DNA of 64,000 nucleotides from Enterobacter mori LMG 25706 (lineage in GTDB: Bacteria > Pseudomonadota > Gammaproteobacteria > Enterobacterales > Enterobacteriaceae), in NCBI RefSeq assembly GCF_000211415.1, contig NZ_GL890774.1, positions 436,560 to 500,559 of the forward strand, in the 5' to 3' direction. The position numbers and the translations under genes are program-made. The stretch's first letter is position 1, and every line of letters starts with the position of its first letter. Under the pieces are notes generated by a model. The model worked only from the letters and a program-made list of their open reading frames with translations, made no database searches and was not told the DNA's origin. Positions 1 through 8,601 of the stretch are shown one piece after another.

Positions 1-25
1 GGGTAAGGCGAAGCCGCCACCCGGC
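1..25. repeat. REP-type palindromic repeat, cut by window start
   Basis: The first bases match the right part of the REP unit seen complete at 9246-9273 (GGGTAAGGCG ... CGCCACCCGGC). It sits just past the end of the minus-strand ytfH gene, the usual intergenic position for REP sequences. The left end lies outside the window. Confidence 0.6.
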
Positions 26-28
26 TTT

Positions 29-415
29 TTACGCCGCACGATCGTCGCGATTAGCCATCACCTTCGGCGTATTTACCTCAATCCAGTCCGCCAGCGCGGC
101 CACTTTCTCGCTCACCTCAACGCCCAGCGGCGTCAGACTATACTCTACGTGCGGCGGCACAACCGGATATGACACGCGATCGACAAATCCGTCTTGCTCC
201 AGCGCCTGAAGCGACTGGGCCAGCATCTTCTCGCTCACGCCGCCCATCTTGCGGCGCAGGTCGCTAAAGCGATGCGTACCCTCGCGTAACGCCACCAGGA
301 TCAGCACGCCCCAGCGGCTGGTGACGTGCTTAAGCACGTCCCTTGAAGGGCACTGTTCCGCGAAGAGATTGCCATCGCGCATTTGCTCGCTGAGTGTCGG
401 AATGGTCTTTTTCAT
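29..415 (-). CDS. ytfH: HxlR-family transcriptional regulator YtfH
   Basis: A 128-residue single-domain winged-helix protein of the HxlR family. The DNA-binding region runs through about residues 25-95, with the family-typical stretch SRWGVLILVALREG near residue 33 and the wing near residues 75-90. A lone cysteine, C22, lies just ahead of the first helix, where redox- or quinone-sensing HxlR proteins keep their reactive Cys. The gene is divergent from ytfG (quinone oxidoreductase) with an 84-bp gap, the same arrangement as E. coli ytfG/ytfH. Local control of ytfG is therefore likely but inferred. Confidence 0.85.
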   Translation of the reverse strand: MKKTIPTLSEQMRDGNLFAEQCPSRDVLKHVTSRWGVLILVALREGTHRFSDLRRKMGGVSEKMLAQSLQALEQDGFVDRVSYPVVPPHVEYSLTPLGVEVSEKVAALADWIEVNTPKVMANRDDRAA

Positions 416-422
416 ACTTACC

Positions 423-440
423 TTTTTGTACGTACTTACT
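423..440. promoter_or_regulatory. candidate operator in the ytfH/ytfG intergenic region
   Basis: A perfect 8-bp palindrome GTACGTAC at 428-435 lies in an AT-rich stretch between the divergent starts of ytfH and ytfG. HxlR dimers commonly bind GTAC-containing palindromes. The assignment rests only on position and motif. Confidence 0.35.
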
Positions 441-499
441 AAAAGTTAGCTTCAATGTTAGTGTGCCACAACACCAGACAAACACGAAGGAGATTCATC

Positions 500-1348
500 A
501 TGATCGCGATTACCGGCGCTACCGGCCAGCTTGGCCAGCTCGTTATTGAAGAACTGCTGAAAACCGTTCCAGCCAGCCAGATCGTGGCTATTGTGCGTAA
601 CCCCGCGAAAGCTGAAGCGTTGAGCAACCAGGGTATTGTGGTTCGTCAGGGGGATTACACCGACCAGGCGGCGTTCACGACTGCGCTGAACGGCGTGGAT
701 AAACTGCTGCTGATCTCATCCAGCGAAGTGGGCCAGCGCGCCACGCAGCACCAGAACGTCATTAACGCCGCCAAAGCGGCAGGCGTGAAGTTTATCGCCT
801 ACACCAGCCTGCTGCATGCGGACACATCGCCGCTCGGCCTTCACGTTGAACACGTCGATACCGAAAAAGCGCTGGCAGAGTCTGGCGTGCCATATGCCCT
901 GCTGCGCAACGGCTGGTACACCGAAAACTATCTGGCGAGCGCACCGCCGGCGCTGGAGCATGGCGTGTTTATTGGTGCTGCAGGCGAAGGCAAAATCGCT
1001 TCTGCGACCCGTGCAGATTACGCAGCGGCTGCAGCCAAGGTCGTTTCTGAGGACGGTCACGCAGGTAATGTGTATGAACTGGCGGGCGACAGCGCGTGGA
1101 CGCTGAGCGAACTGGCGGCTGAACTGAGCAAGCAGAGCGGTAAGCCCGTGGCGTATCAGAACCTGAGCGAAGCCGATTTTGCCGCCGCGCTGAAGGGCGT
1201 TGGCCTGCCTGCCGGGCTGGCGGATATGCTGGCGGATTCAGACACCGGCGCATCCAAAGGCGGACTGTTCGACGACAGCCGTACCCTGAGCAAGCTTATC
1301 GGTCGCCCAACGACGACGCTGGCGGAGAGCGTCAAATCCATCCTGTAA
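500..1348 (+). CDS. qorB: NAD(P)H:quinone oxidoreductase 2 (QorB/YtfG)
   Basis: A 282-residue member of the atypical short-chain dehydrogenase group (NmrA-like). The Rossmann dinucleotide motif GATGQLG is at residues 5-11. The E. coli protein (286 aa) reduces quinones with NADPH. The ATG at 500 was chosen because AAGGAGAT lies just upstream and because translation from 455 would add a tail absent from the family. It is divergent from the HxlR regulator gene, which probably controls it in response to quinone or thiol stress. Confidence 0.9.
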   Translation: MIAITGATGQLGQLVIEELLKTVPASQIVAIVRNPAKAEALSNQGIVVRQGDYTDQAAFTTALNGVDKLLLISSSEVGQRATQHQNVINAAKAAGVKFIAYTSLLHADTSPLGLHVEHVDTEKALAESGVPYALLRNGWYTENYLASAPPALEHGVFIGAAGEGKIASATRADYAAAAAKVVSEDGHAGNVYELAGDSAWTLSELAAELSKQSGKPVAYQNLSEADFAAALKGVGLPAGLADMLADSDTGASKGGLFDDSRTLSKLIGRPTTTLAESVKSIL

Positions 1349-1429
1349 ATGTTACGGATTGGTTATTTTTTGTGGCATCCCCTCGGGTCATCTCTGATAA
1401 TGAAGCGATGACCCACGAGGAGGCTTACC

Positions 1430-2254
1430 GTGCAAGGCGTACCGGAACAGTTCATTGATGAGAGAGACAGCGCGCGCTTTCGCCATCTGGCGCAGCTGCC
1501 TGGTCTGGAACTCTATCACGCACATATCTCTGATTACGCCTTTGAGCCTCACACGCACGAAGCCTTCGGGATTGGCACCATTGAAACCGGCGCCGAACGC
1601 TTCCGCTATCGCGGTACCCAGCACCTCGCCTCCGAGAAATCCGTTGTCACCATGAACCCGGACGAGATCCACACCGGGGAATCCGCCACTGAAGACGGCT
1701 GGCGCTACCGGATGGTCTATATCGAACCCGACCTGCTGGAAGAGGTGACCGGCCTGCGTCACTGGTGGTTTAGCGACGTCTCCCGCTACGACCCGCAGCG
1801 CTCGCTGCAAATCGGCCAGCTTATTTACGGCCTGTGGCATACGAACGACCCGCTGGCACAAAAAGGAATGCTGCTGGATCTGATTGAGACGTTCCGACCG
1901 TTAGCCCATCACGCGCCGGTGATTCAGGAAGGCGCACACCGGTTCGAACGTGTTCGCGAGTATCTGCACGATAACTATATGCACCCTCTGACGCTGGACG
2001 AGCTGGCAAACGTTGTCTCGCTCAGCCCGTACCATTTCCAGCGCCAGTTCAAAGCCCATTTTCACATCACGCCGCATCAAATGCTGATGGCGATTCGCCT
2101 GTGGCGCGCCAAAGCGTTTCTCACCCACGGCATGCCCGCCGCCGAAGTGGCTGCCGCAACCGGGCTGACCGACCAGTCGCATCTGACCCGCGCCTTTACC
2201 CGCCGCTACGGCATTACGCCGGTGCGTTATCAAAAACAGGTTGCGCAGCGCTAA
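1430..2254 (+). CDS. AraC-family transcriptional regulator with cupin N-domain
   Basis: A 274-residue protein with an N-terminal cupin-type sensing domain (about residues 20-150; note HTHEAFGIG near residue 38) and a C-terminal double helix-turn-helix (about residues 170-270). The domain ends in the AraC-type segment TDQSHLTRAFTRRYGITP. The start is GTG with AGGAGGC 7-13 bases upstream. The gene lies between ytfG and ytfF, which are neighbours in E. coli, and runs in the same direction as ytfF. Control of that transporter is plausible. The ligand is unknown. Confidence 0.8.
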   Translation: MQGVPEQFIDERDSARFRHLAQLPGLELYHAHISDYAFEPHTHEAFGIGTIETGAERFRYRGTQHLASEKSVVTMNPDEIHTGESATEDGWRYRMVYIEPDLLEEVTGLRHWWFSDVSRYDPQRSLQIGQLIYGLWHTNDPLAQKGMLLDLIETFRPLAHHAPVIQEGAHRFERVREYLHDNYMHPLTLDELANVVSLSPYHFQRQFKAHFHITPHQMLMAIRLWRAKAFLTHGMPAAEVAAATGLTDQSHLTRAFTRRYGITPVRYQKQVAQR

Positions 2255-2329
2255 TGCGCAATCTCATACAATACGCACATATTTCGCCCTCCTACACTGA
2301 GTGCAAAGTAAATCAATGTGGATGGAAAA

Positions 2330-3295
2330 ATGATTAGCGGCGTGTTGTATGCCCTGCTTGCAGGTTTGATGTGGGGGCTGATTTTTGTCGGCCCGCTGAT
2401 AGTGCCGGAATACCCGGCGATACTGCAGTCCACGGGGCGTTATCTGGCGCTGGGGCTGATTGCCCTCCCTCTGGCCTGGCTGGGGCGGGCGCGCTTGCGC
2501 CAGCTTAGCCGCCAGGACTGGCTGACCGCGCTGGCGCTGACCATGATGGGTAATCTCATCTATTACGTTTGCCTGGCAAGCGCGATACAGCGCACCGGTG
2601 CACCGGTGTCGACCATGATCATCGGCACGCTGCCGGTCGTTATTCCTGTGTTCGCGAATCTGCTCTACAGCCATCGGGACGGCAAGCTGGCCTGGTCAAA
2701 GATGGCCCCTGCACTGGTATGCATCGCCATAGGGCTGGTATGTGTGAACGTTGCCGAGCTGAGCCACGGGCTGGATGACATCGACCTGTGGCGTTACGGT
2801 TCCGGCATCATGCTGGCCTTTATTTCCGTGGTGTGTTGGGCATGGTATGCCCTGCGCAACGCGCGCTGGCTGCGGGAGAACCCGGACAAGCACCCGATGA
2901 TGTGGGCGACAGCGCAGGCGCTGGTGACGTTGCCCGTCTCGCTCGTGGGGTATGTCGGCGCGTGTATCTGGTTAGGTCATCAACAGCCGGAATTTGCCCA
3001 GCCCTTCGGTCCAAGACCGTGGCTGTTTGTAGGCTTGATGGTGGCGATTGCGGTGCTGTGCTCGTGGGTTGGCGCGCTGTGCTGGAATATTGCCAGCCAG
3101 AAATTGCCGACGGTGATTTTAGGGCCGCTGATTGTCTTCGAAACCCTGGCCGGGCTGCTGTACACCTTCCTGATGCGCCAAAGCGTACCGCCGCTATTAA
3201 CGGCCTGTGGAATTTTATTGCTGGTGGCTGGGGTGGTGATTGCGGTAAGAGCGAAACCGGAAAAACCGAGGGTCGTTCCGGCGTCGGAGATGTGA
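2330..3295 (+). CDS. ytfF: DMT-superfamily inner-membrane transporter YtfF
   Basis: A 321-residue protein with about ten hydrophobic membrane segments in two EamA-like halves, of the size of E. coli YtfF. The first segment, VLYALLAGLMWGLIFVGPLI, begins almost at the N-terminus. The ATG at 2330 is chosen to match that family start. A GTG four codons upstream is possible, and neither has a strong ribosome-binding site. YtfF has no proven substrate. It follows the AraC regulator by 75 bp and ends just before a BIME that separates it from the convergent chemoreceptor gene. Confidence 0.8.
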   Translation: MISGVLYALLAGLMWGLIFVGPLIVPEYPAILQSTGRYLALGLIALPLAWLGRARLRQLSRQDWLTALALTMMGNLIYYVCLASAIQRTGAPVSTMIIGTLPVVIPVFANLLYSHRDGKLAWSKMAPALVCIAIGLVCVNVAELSHGLDDIDLWRYGSGIMLAFISVVCWAWYALRNARWLRENPDKHPMMWATAQALVTLPVSLVGYVGACIWLGHQQPEFAQPFGPRPWLFVGLMVAIAVLCSWVGALCWNIASQKLPTVILGPLIVFETLAGLLYTFLMRQSVPPLLTACGILLLVAGVVIAVRAKPEKPRVVPASEM

Positions 3296-3300
3296 TTTTT

Positions 3301-3367
3301 GCCGGGTGGCGCTGCGCTTGCAGGGCCTACAAAACCGTAGGCCCGGTAAGGCGTAGCCGCCACCGGC
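3301..3367. repeat. BIME: two REP units in inverted orientation
   Basis: One REP unit at 3301-3330 (GCCGGGTGGCGCTGCGCTTG...) faces a second, inverted unit at 3337-3367 (...GTAAGGCGTAGCCGCCACCGGC). They lie between the convergent 3' ends of ytfF and the chemoreceptor gene, a typical BIME position, where they may stabilise mRNA ends or bind gyrase or IHF. Confidence 0.75.
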
Positions 3368-3373
3368 AAGCCG

Positions 3374-5023
3374 TTAAAACGTTTCCCAGTTCGCTTCAGA
3401 CGCGGTCGCTACCGGCTGCGCTTTTGGCACATAGCTCTTCACCGGCGCGGCTTTGACAGCCTGGTTGCGGGTAATTTTAAACACCGCCACCGCTTCGTTC
3501 AGGCGTGCAGCCTGATCTTCCAGCGCCGCCGCGGCCGCCGCAGACTCCTCCACCAGCGAGGCGTTCTGCTGGGTGACGCGGTCCATCTCCGCCACCGCCT
3601 GGCCGACCTGATCGATACCGCGGCTCTGCTCGTCAGAGGCTGAGGCAATTTCACCCATGATGTCGGTGACGCGGGTGACCGCATTGACGATCTCTGCCAT
3701 CGTCGCGCCCGCTTCGTTCACCAACTGAGAACCCGCATTCACGCGCTCGCCGGAATCATCAATCAGCGCCTTAATCTCTTTCGCCGCCTGGGCGCTACGC
3801 TGGGCAAGGGTACGCACTTCGCCCGCAACGACCGCAAAGCCACGGCCCTGCTCGCCCGCGCGCGCCGCTTCCACCGCCGCGTTCAGCGCCAGAATGTTGG
3901 TCTGGAAGGCAATACCGTCGATCACGTTAGTAATTTGCGCAATTTTGCTTGAGCTGGTGGCGATCTCGTCCATCGTACGTACCACGCCTTCCACCACGTT
4001 GCCGCCCTTCTTCGCGGTTGAGGAGGCATCCAGCGCCAGCCGGGAAGCCTGACGCGCGTTATCGGCGTTCTGCTTCACGGTGGCGGTCAGCTGTTCCATG
4101 CTGGCAGCGGTCTCTTCCAGAGACGCGGCCTGCTGCTCGGTACGGGAAGAGAGATCGTTGCTGCCCGCAGAGATTTCGCCCGCGCCGGTGTAAATGGTGT
4201 CTGCGCCTTCACGCACCACGCCCACGGTGTTCGCCAGCGACGTTTGCATCTCCTGTACGTTGCGGGCCAGGATCGCCATTTCGTTTTTACCCTCTGCCTG
4301 AATCGGCTGGGTCAAATCCCCTGCAGCAATGGCGCGGATATGGTTGATGACGTCCTCCAGAGGCAGCAGCAGCACGCGACGCATCGCAATCCAGCTGGAG
4401 ATAATCACCGCAATGACGAGAATCATGACGGCAGAGAGGATCCAAAGGATGCGCTTATAGTCGCTTTCGTTATCCTGAATGCCTTTATCAGTGAGCGTGG
4501 CCTGCGCTTCACGCCACTCGCGGTAGACCTTTTGCATCGCCGTCTGCTTCTGCTCGGCGTTCTGTTTAAACATATCTTCCAGATTGCCCTGGCCCAGCAG
4601 AACGTTCATTTGCGTCAGCGTGGCGGAATATATGCGGTACTGCTCCTCCAGCCGATCGGCCAGTTTCTCATCCAGACCCGGGGTTTCCGGCAGCGCGTAG
4701 TATTTATCGTAATGCGCCTGGGCATCGGCCAGCAGATTTTTCGCGGTGTTCACCAGTTCGTTCAGCTGACCGCCATTAATCTGCGACGCCATACTGCTTT
4801 GCAGACGCAGCATGCCGCGGTTCAGCGTCACGCGCGCCTGGTTCAGGCTGATCCAGGCGTCGGTAAATTCCGCCACGTTCTGGCTGGAAAGCTGAGAAAC
4901 GGTGAAGTTCTCTTTATCGTTATTCAGCGCATTGATGAAAATGCCGGCAGAGATCAGCTGCATGATGCCGAGCACAAGCAGCACCGAAATCAGAAGGGTA
5001 ATGACTTTTATACGTTTAAACAT
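3374..5023 (-). CDS. Tsr-type methyl-accepting chemotaxis protein
   Basis: A 549-residue chemoreceptor. TM1 is at about 7-30, a four-helix periplasmic sensor at about 31-190, TM2 at about 192-214, then HAMP and the cytoplasmic signalling hairpin whose tip contains FQTNILALNAAVEAARAGEQ. The C-terminus is NWETF, the pentapeptide that tethers CheR and CheB, so this is a high-abundance receptor able to adapt by itself. The sensor carries ARVTLNRGMLRLQ, which matches the Arg/Asn amino-acid contact pattern of Tsr (around R64, N68, R69, R73). The rest of the sensor diverges from E. coli Tsr, so the ligand is probably an amino acid but not proven serine. It has a sigma-28 promoter at 5064-5090 and is an insertion relative to E. 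coli ytfF-ytfE. Confidence 0.9.
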   Translation of the reverse strand: MFKRIKVITLLISVLLVLGIMQLISAGIFINALNNDKENFTVSQLSSQNVAEFTDAWISLNQARVTLNRGMLRLQSSMASQINGGQLNELVNTAKNLLADAQAHYDKYYALPETPGLDEKLADRLEEQYRIYSATLTQMNVLLGQGNLEDMFKQNAEQKQTAMQKVYREWREAQATLTDKGIQDNESDYKRILWILSAVMILVIAVIISSWIAMRRVLLLPLEDVINHIRAIAAGDLTQPIQAEGKNEMAILARNVQEMQTSLANTVGVVREGADTIYTGAGEISAGSNDLSSRTEQQAASLEETAASMEQLTATVKQNADNARQASRLALDASSTAKKGGNVVEGVVRTMDEIATSSSKIAQITNVIDGIAFQTNILALNAAVEAARAGEQGRGFAVVAGEVRTLAQRSAQAAKEIKALIDDSGERVNAGSQLVNEAGATMAEIVNAVTRVTDIMGEIASASDEQSRGIDQVGQAVAEMDRVTQQNASLVEESAAAAAALEDQAARLNEAVAVFKITRNQAVKAAPVKSYVPKAQPVATASEANWETF

Positions 5024-5063
5024 GCGTTGCCTTTTTTATATGCAGGTATTGTCTGACGTGTAT

Positions 5064-5090
5064 CTATCGGCAGGCTCGGCGCGTTGTTTA
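5064..5090 (-). promoter_or_regulatory. sigma-28 (FliA) promoter of the Tsr-type receptor
   Basis: Read on the minus strand: TAAACAAC, 11 bases, then GCCGATAG, against the FliA consensus TAAAGTTT-N11-GCCGATAA. The -10 box matches 7 of 8 and the spacing is exact. It lies 41 bp upstream of the start codon, as expected for a class 3 flagellar-regulon gene. Confidence 0.8.
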
Positions 5091-5219
5091 CTGTTTCTAC
5101 ACCTTTAAAAACTTTCTAAAGCACTTTCTTATGTTCATTCAGGGAGTTAAAAGAGACATTTTTTTGTGATCCACATCTCATTCTCTCCCTTCCCTCTAAA
5201 GGGTTATAGCCTCGCCTTA

Positions 5220-5242
5220 AAGATGCATTTAATATGCATCTT
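5220..5242. promoter_or_regulatory. NsrR operator upstream of ytfE
   Basis: Two 11-bp half-sites, AAGATGCATTT and ATATGCATCTT, are separated by one A. This is the 11-1-11 layout of the NsrR consensus with an AAGATGC core in both arms. It is centred 38 bp before the ytfE start. The cognate regulator gene nsrR is in this same window at 40473-40898. Nitric oxide would destroy the NsrR cluster and derepress ytfE. Confidence 0.88.
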
Positions 5243-5268
5243 ATATTATTCATGACGAGGTAACTGCT

Positions 5269-5931
5269 ATGGCCTTCCGCGACCAACCCCTGGGCGAGCT
5301 GGCGCTCTCCATCCCTCGCGCTTCTGCGCTGTTTCGTAAATACGATATGGATTACTGCTGCGGCGGTAAGCAAACCCTGGCGCGCGCCGCGTCGCGTAAA
5401 GAGCTGGATGTCGAAGTGATTGAAGCCGAGCTGGCACAGCTGGCCGAGCAGCCCATCGATAAAGACTGGCGCACCGCACCGCTCGCGGAAATCATCGACC
5501 ACATCATCGTGCGTTACCATGACCGTCACCGTGAACAGCTGCCGGAGCTGATCCTGCAGGCAACGAAAGTTGAGCGCGTTCACGCCGACAAACCCTCCGT
5601 ACCGCGCGGTCTGGCAAAATACCTGACCATGCTGCACGAAGAGCTGTCCAGCCACATGATGAAAGAAGAGCAGATCCTCTTCCCGATGATTAAACAGGGC
5701 ATGGGGAGCCAGGCGATAGGGCCTATCAGCGTGATGGAAAGCGAGCATGATGACGCGGGCGAACTGCTGGACGTGATCAAGCACACCACCCACAACGTCA
5801 CGCCGCCGCCAGAAGCGTGCACGACCTGGAAAGCGATGTACAACGGCATTAACGAGATGATCGACGACCTGATGGAACACATCAGTCTTGAGAATAACGT
5901 GTTGTTCCCGCGGGCATTGGGCGGGGAATAA
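5269..5931 (+). CDS. ytfE: iron-sulfur cluster repair protein YtfE (RIC)
   Basis: A 220-residue di-iron protein of the RIC/ScdA family. The N-terminal domain has the conserved pair CC in [10 protein letters not shown] (residues 30-31). The C-terminal hemerythrin-like four-helix bundle supplies the iron ligands, visible as H in [10 protein letters not shown], the [14 protein letters not shown] segment, ESEHDD and [14 protein letters not shown]. It helps repair or deliver iron to Fe-S clusters after nitrosative and oxidative damage and handles NO from nitrosylated iron. The length equals E. coli YtfE. It is controlled by NsrR through the operator just upstream. Confidence 0.95.
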   Translation: MAFRDQPLGELALSIPRASALFRKYDMDYCCGGKQTLARAASRKELDVEVIEAELAQLAEQPIDKDWRTAPLAEIIDHIIVRYHDRHREQLPELILQATKVERVHADKPSVPRGLAKYLTMLHEELSSHMMKEEQILFPMIKQGMGSQAIGPISVMESEHDDAGELLDVIKHTTHNVTPPPEACTTWKAMYNGINEMIDDLMEHISLENNVLFPRALGGE

Positions 5932-5934
5932 AAA

Positions 5935-5986
5935 AGGCCGCTGCGGCCTGACGCCCTCACCCAGGCCCTCTCCCACGGGGAGAGGG
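5935..5986. repeat. tandem hairpins after ytfE, including a dispersed CCCTCTCCC element
   Basis: A short GC hairpin AGGCCG-CTG-CGGCCT (5935-5949) is followed by a 9-bp stem CCCTCTCCC/GGGAGAGGG (5966-5974 and 5978-5986, loop ACG). The second element recurs at 26091-26111 with the same CCCTCACCC lead-in, so it is a dispersed intergenic repeat. Confidence 0.6.
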
Positions 5987-6000
5987 TGCAAAAACTAAAA

Positions 6001-6020
6001 ACGGCAACCGAAGTTGCCGT
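6001..6020 (-). terminator. rho-independent terminator of cycA (probably bidirectional)
   Basis: The stem ACGGCAAC/GTTGCCGT has a CGAA tetraloop. On the minus strand it is followed by TTTTTAGTTTTT, on the plus strand by TTTGCTTTT. It lies between the convergent ends of ytfE and cycA. Confidence 0.85.
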
Positions 6021-6027
6021 TTTGCTT

Positions 6028-7437
6028 TTACCTTACGCCAGCCATCCGTTTCTTACCGATAAACATCCAGCCCAGCCCCAGCGCGATAAACCACAGCGGC
6101 GTGACGATCAGCGCCTGACGGGTATCATCTTCCAGCGTCAGCAACACCAGCACGAAGACGAAGAACGCCATGCATACCCAGCACATCAGCTTGCCCAGCG
6201 GCATCTTGTAGATCGATTTCTCATGCAGGTGTGGACGCTGTTTGCGGTACACCAGGTACGAGCACAGGATGATGGTCCAGACGAACATAAACAGGATCGC
6301 AGAGACCGTGGTAATCATGGTGAACGCGCCAATCACGCTCGGGTTGACGTACAGCATCACCACACCGCCCAGCAGGCAGATGCAGGAGAAGGTCAGCCCT
6401 TTCGCCGGTACTGCACGTTTAGACAGCTTGGCAAACGCGCTCGGTGCAACGCCCTCCTGCGCCAGACCAAACAGCATACGGCTGGTGGAGAACACGCCGC
6501 TGTTTGCAGATGAAGCCGCTGAGGTCAGCACCACGAAGTTAATCAGGCTCGCGGCAGCAGGCAGACCCACCAGCACGAACAGCTCAACGAACGGGCTCTT
6601 GGTTGGCACCACCGAACTCCACGGCGTCACGGACATAATCACGATCAGCGCGAAGACGTAGAACATGATGATACGCACCGGAATGGAGTTAATGGCGCGC
6701 GGCAGGGATTTCTCCGGATCTTTGGTTTCCGCAGCCGTGGTACCCACCAGCTCAATCCCGACAAACGCAAACACCGCTATCTGGAAGCCCCCAAAGAAGC
6801 CGCTAAGGCCTTTCGGGAACCAACCGCCGTCATTCCACAGATGGGTAAATGATGCCTGAACGCCGGTTGGCGACTGGAAGTGCGTCAGCACCATTACCAG
6901 ACCCACAACAATCAGCCCCACGATAGCGACGATTTTGATCATCGCGAACCAGAACTCCATCTCGCCGAACATTTTCACGGTGGCGAGGTTCAGGCTCAGC
7001 AGCAGGACAATCACCGCCAGCGAAGCCACCCAGTCCGAGAGGCCGGGGAACCAGAATTGCGCGTACGCCGTGATGGCCACAACGTCAGCCATACCGGTGA
7101 CAACCCAGCAGAACCAGTAGGTCCAGCCGGTAAAATAGCCCGCCCATGGCCCCAGAAGGTCGGAAGCAAAGTCGCTGAAAGATTTGTATTCGAGATTCGA
7201 GAGCAGCAATTCACCCATTGCGCGCATCACGAAGAAAAGCATAAAACCGATGATCATATAAACGAAGATGATCGACGGCCCGGCAAGACTGATGGTTTTG
7301 CCTGACCCCATAAACAGCCCGGTACCGATGGCACCCCCGATAGCGATAAGCTGAATATGACGGTTTGTGAGATTGCGCCGTAGCGACTGTTCAGACGACG
7401 CCTCTTCGTCGGCGACGACTTTGACCTGATCTACCAT
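6028..7437 (-). CDS. cycA: D-serine/D-alanine/glycine:H+ symporter CycA
   Basis: A 469-residue APC-superfamily transporter with about twelve membrane segments, matching E. coli CycA in length and in the N-terminal block RRNLTNRHIQLIAIGGAIGT that opens TM1. It imports glycine, D-alanine, D-serine, L-alanine and D-cycloserine with protons across the inner membrane. It ends in a strong terminator at 6001-6020. In E. coli the mRNA is a GcvB small-RNA target. I did not identify the pairing site here. It is next to ytfE, as in E. coli. Confidence 0.95.
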   Translation of the reverse strand: MVDQVKVVADEEASSEQSLRRNLTNRHIQLIAIGGAIGTGLFMGSGKTISLAGPSIIFVYMIIGFMLFFVMRAMGELLLSNLEYKSFSDFASDLLGPWAGYFTGWTYWFCWVVTGMADVVAITAYAQFWFPGLSDWVASLAVIVLLLSLNLATVKMFGEMEFWFAMIKIVAIVGLIVVGLVMVLTHFQSPTGVQASFTHLWNDGGWFPKGLSGFFGGFQIAVFAFVGIELVGTTAAETKDPEKSLPRAINSIPVRIIMFYVFALIVIMSVTPWSSVVPTKSPFVELFVLVGLPAAASLINFVVLTSAASSANSGVFSTSRMLFGLAQEGVAPSAFAKLSKRAVPAKGLTFSCICLLGGVVMLYVNPSVIGAFTMITTVSAILFMFVWTIILCSYLVYRKQRPHLHEKSIYKMPLGKLMCWVCMAFFVFVLVLLTLEDDTRQALIVTPLWFIALGLGWMFIGKKRMAGVR

Positions 7438-7748
7438 GTGATATTTTCCTGTTTATGCCTGTCTGTGTTGTTAAGGCTCTTCTGGCCTTTAAATACGTCA
7501 AAGAATGACGGTCCCTTGTAAGGGCTAATCGATATTAGGTAAGAATCGGCGGGATGAATACTATGATTTGAATATTATGTTAATAATATGTTGAAAGTGA
7601 GTGTCATATCACTCATACAGCGCGAAACAGCTCACAAAAATACACGCAACAGTTTCGTTTGCAAGATAAAATGTTGATTGCGCCGTAACTATAGGTTTTA
7701 TCACTATTTTCCTCTCCCCGGACGGAGAGAGGAAATAAGAAAAGCCGA
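7438..7748. other. AT-rich intergenic region between cycA and fklB
   Basis: This 311-bp gap holds the cycA promoter (minus strand, exact site not fixed) and the 3' end of the fklB unit. A hairpin TGAGTG/CACTCA with a six-base loop is at 7598-7615. A weak CT-rich hairpin at about 7711-7733 could end fklB transcription. I see no gene. Confidence 0.5.
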
Positions 7749-8369
7749 TTACAGAATTTCCAGCAGCTCGACTTCAAAGACCAGGGTGCTGAATGGCGGA
7801 ATGGACGCACCCGCGCCACGCTCGCCATAGGCCAGGTTCTGAGGAATGGTCAGTTCCCATTTGGAGCCAACAGGCATCAGGGTCAGCGCTTCGATCCAGC
7901 CCGCGATAACGCCGTTAACCGGGAATTCAGCCGGTTCGCCGCGTGCAACAGAGCTGTCGAACACGGTACCGTCAATCAGTTTGCCGGTGTAGTGAACGCG
8001 AACGTGGTCGGTGCGTGCCGGGATCGCGCCGTCACCCTGGTTGATCACGCGGAACTGCAGGCCCGATTCGGCGCTGTTCACGCCTTCGCGCTCGCGGTTC
8101 TCTTCCAGGTATTTTACGCCTTCTGCTGCCATCTCTTCGAAGCGCGCGCGACGCACGGCGTCAGCACGTTCGTGAATTTCACGCAGCGCGCGGTGCACCA
8201 CGTCAACCGGAACAGCCGGATGATTGCCTTCCAGCGCGTCAGCGATACCCGCCACCAGCGCTTCCGGTAACAGACCTTCCAGGCCGGATTCGCTCAGCTG
8301 CTGTCCTACCTGCAAGCCGATGCCGTAGCTTGCCTGCGCTTCGATAGTGTCAAAAGTCGGGGTGGTCAT
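7749..8369 (-). CDS. fklB: FKBP-type peptidyl-prolyl isomerase FklB (FKBP22)
   Basis: A 206-residue two-part protein. A helical dimerisation region (about residues 1-90) precedes an FKBP domain (about 100-206) with [30 protein letters not shown] and YGERGAG. It catalyses cis-trans isomerisation of prolyl bonds in the cytoplasm. The ATG at 8369 gives exactly the E. coli length and has GGAAGG upstream. A longer reading frame starting upstream is not FklB-like. The gene stands alone. Confidence 0.95.
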   Translation of the reverse strand: MTTPTFDTIEAQASYGIGLQVGQQLSESGLEGLLPEALVAGIADALEGNHPAVPVDVVHRALREIHERADAVRRARFEEMAAEGVKYLEENREREGVNSAESGLQFRVINQGDGAIPARTDHVRVHYTGKLIDGTVFDSSVARGEPAEFPVNGVIAGWIEALTLMPVGSKWELTIPQNLAYGERGAGASIPPFSTLVFEVELLEIL

Positions 8370-8601
8370 GGGTTTTCCTTCCATCACATTTAAAGTAGCG
8401 GGCAGCATATCAGCCATGCCCTTATGGGTAAAACTTTGTCTTAAGTAAAGGTGACAAACTGCGGCGAAACAGAAACAATAGAGCCAGTCAGGATTTTCCC
8501 AAATATGTGTCACGAAAGCTGGCTTTGTTACGCCCATCAGGCAGTTAGCAAACTACACTTCTCAGGACAGGATAAAAAAGACGCGGAGCAGGAGGAGAGC
8601 C

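Noticed and set aside
4244-5056. Plus-strand open frame of 270 codons opposite the Tsr-type receptor
   Set aside because: Antisense shadow with His/Gln-rich composition and no recognisable domain.
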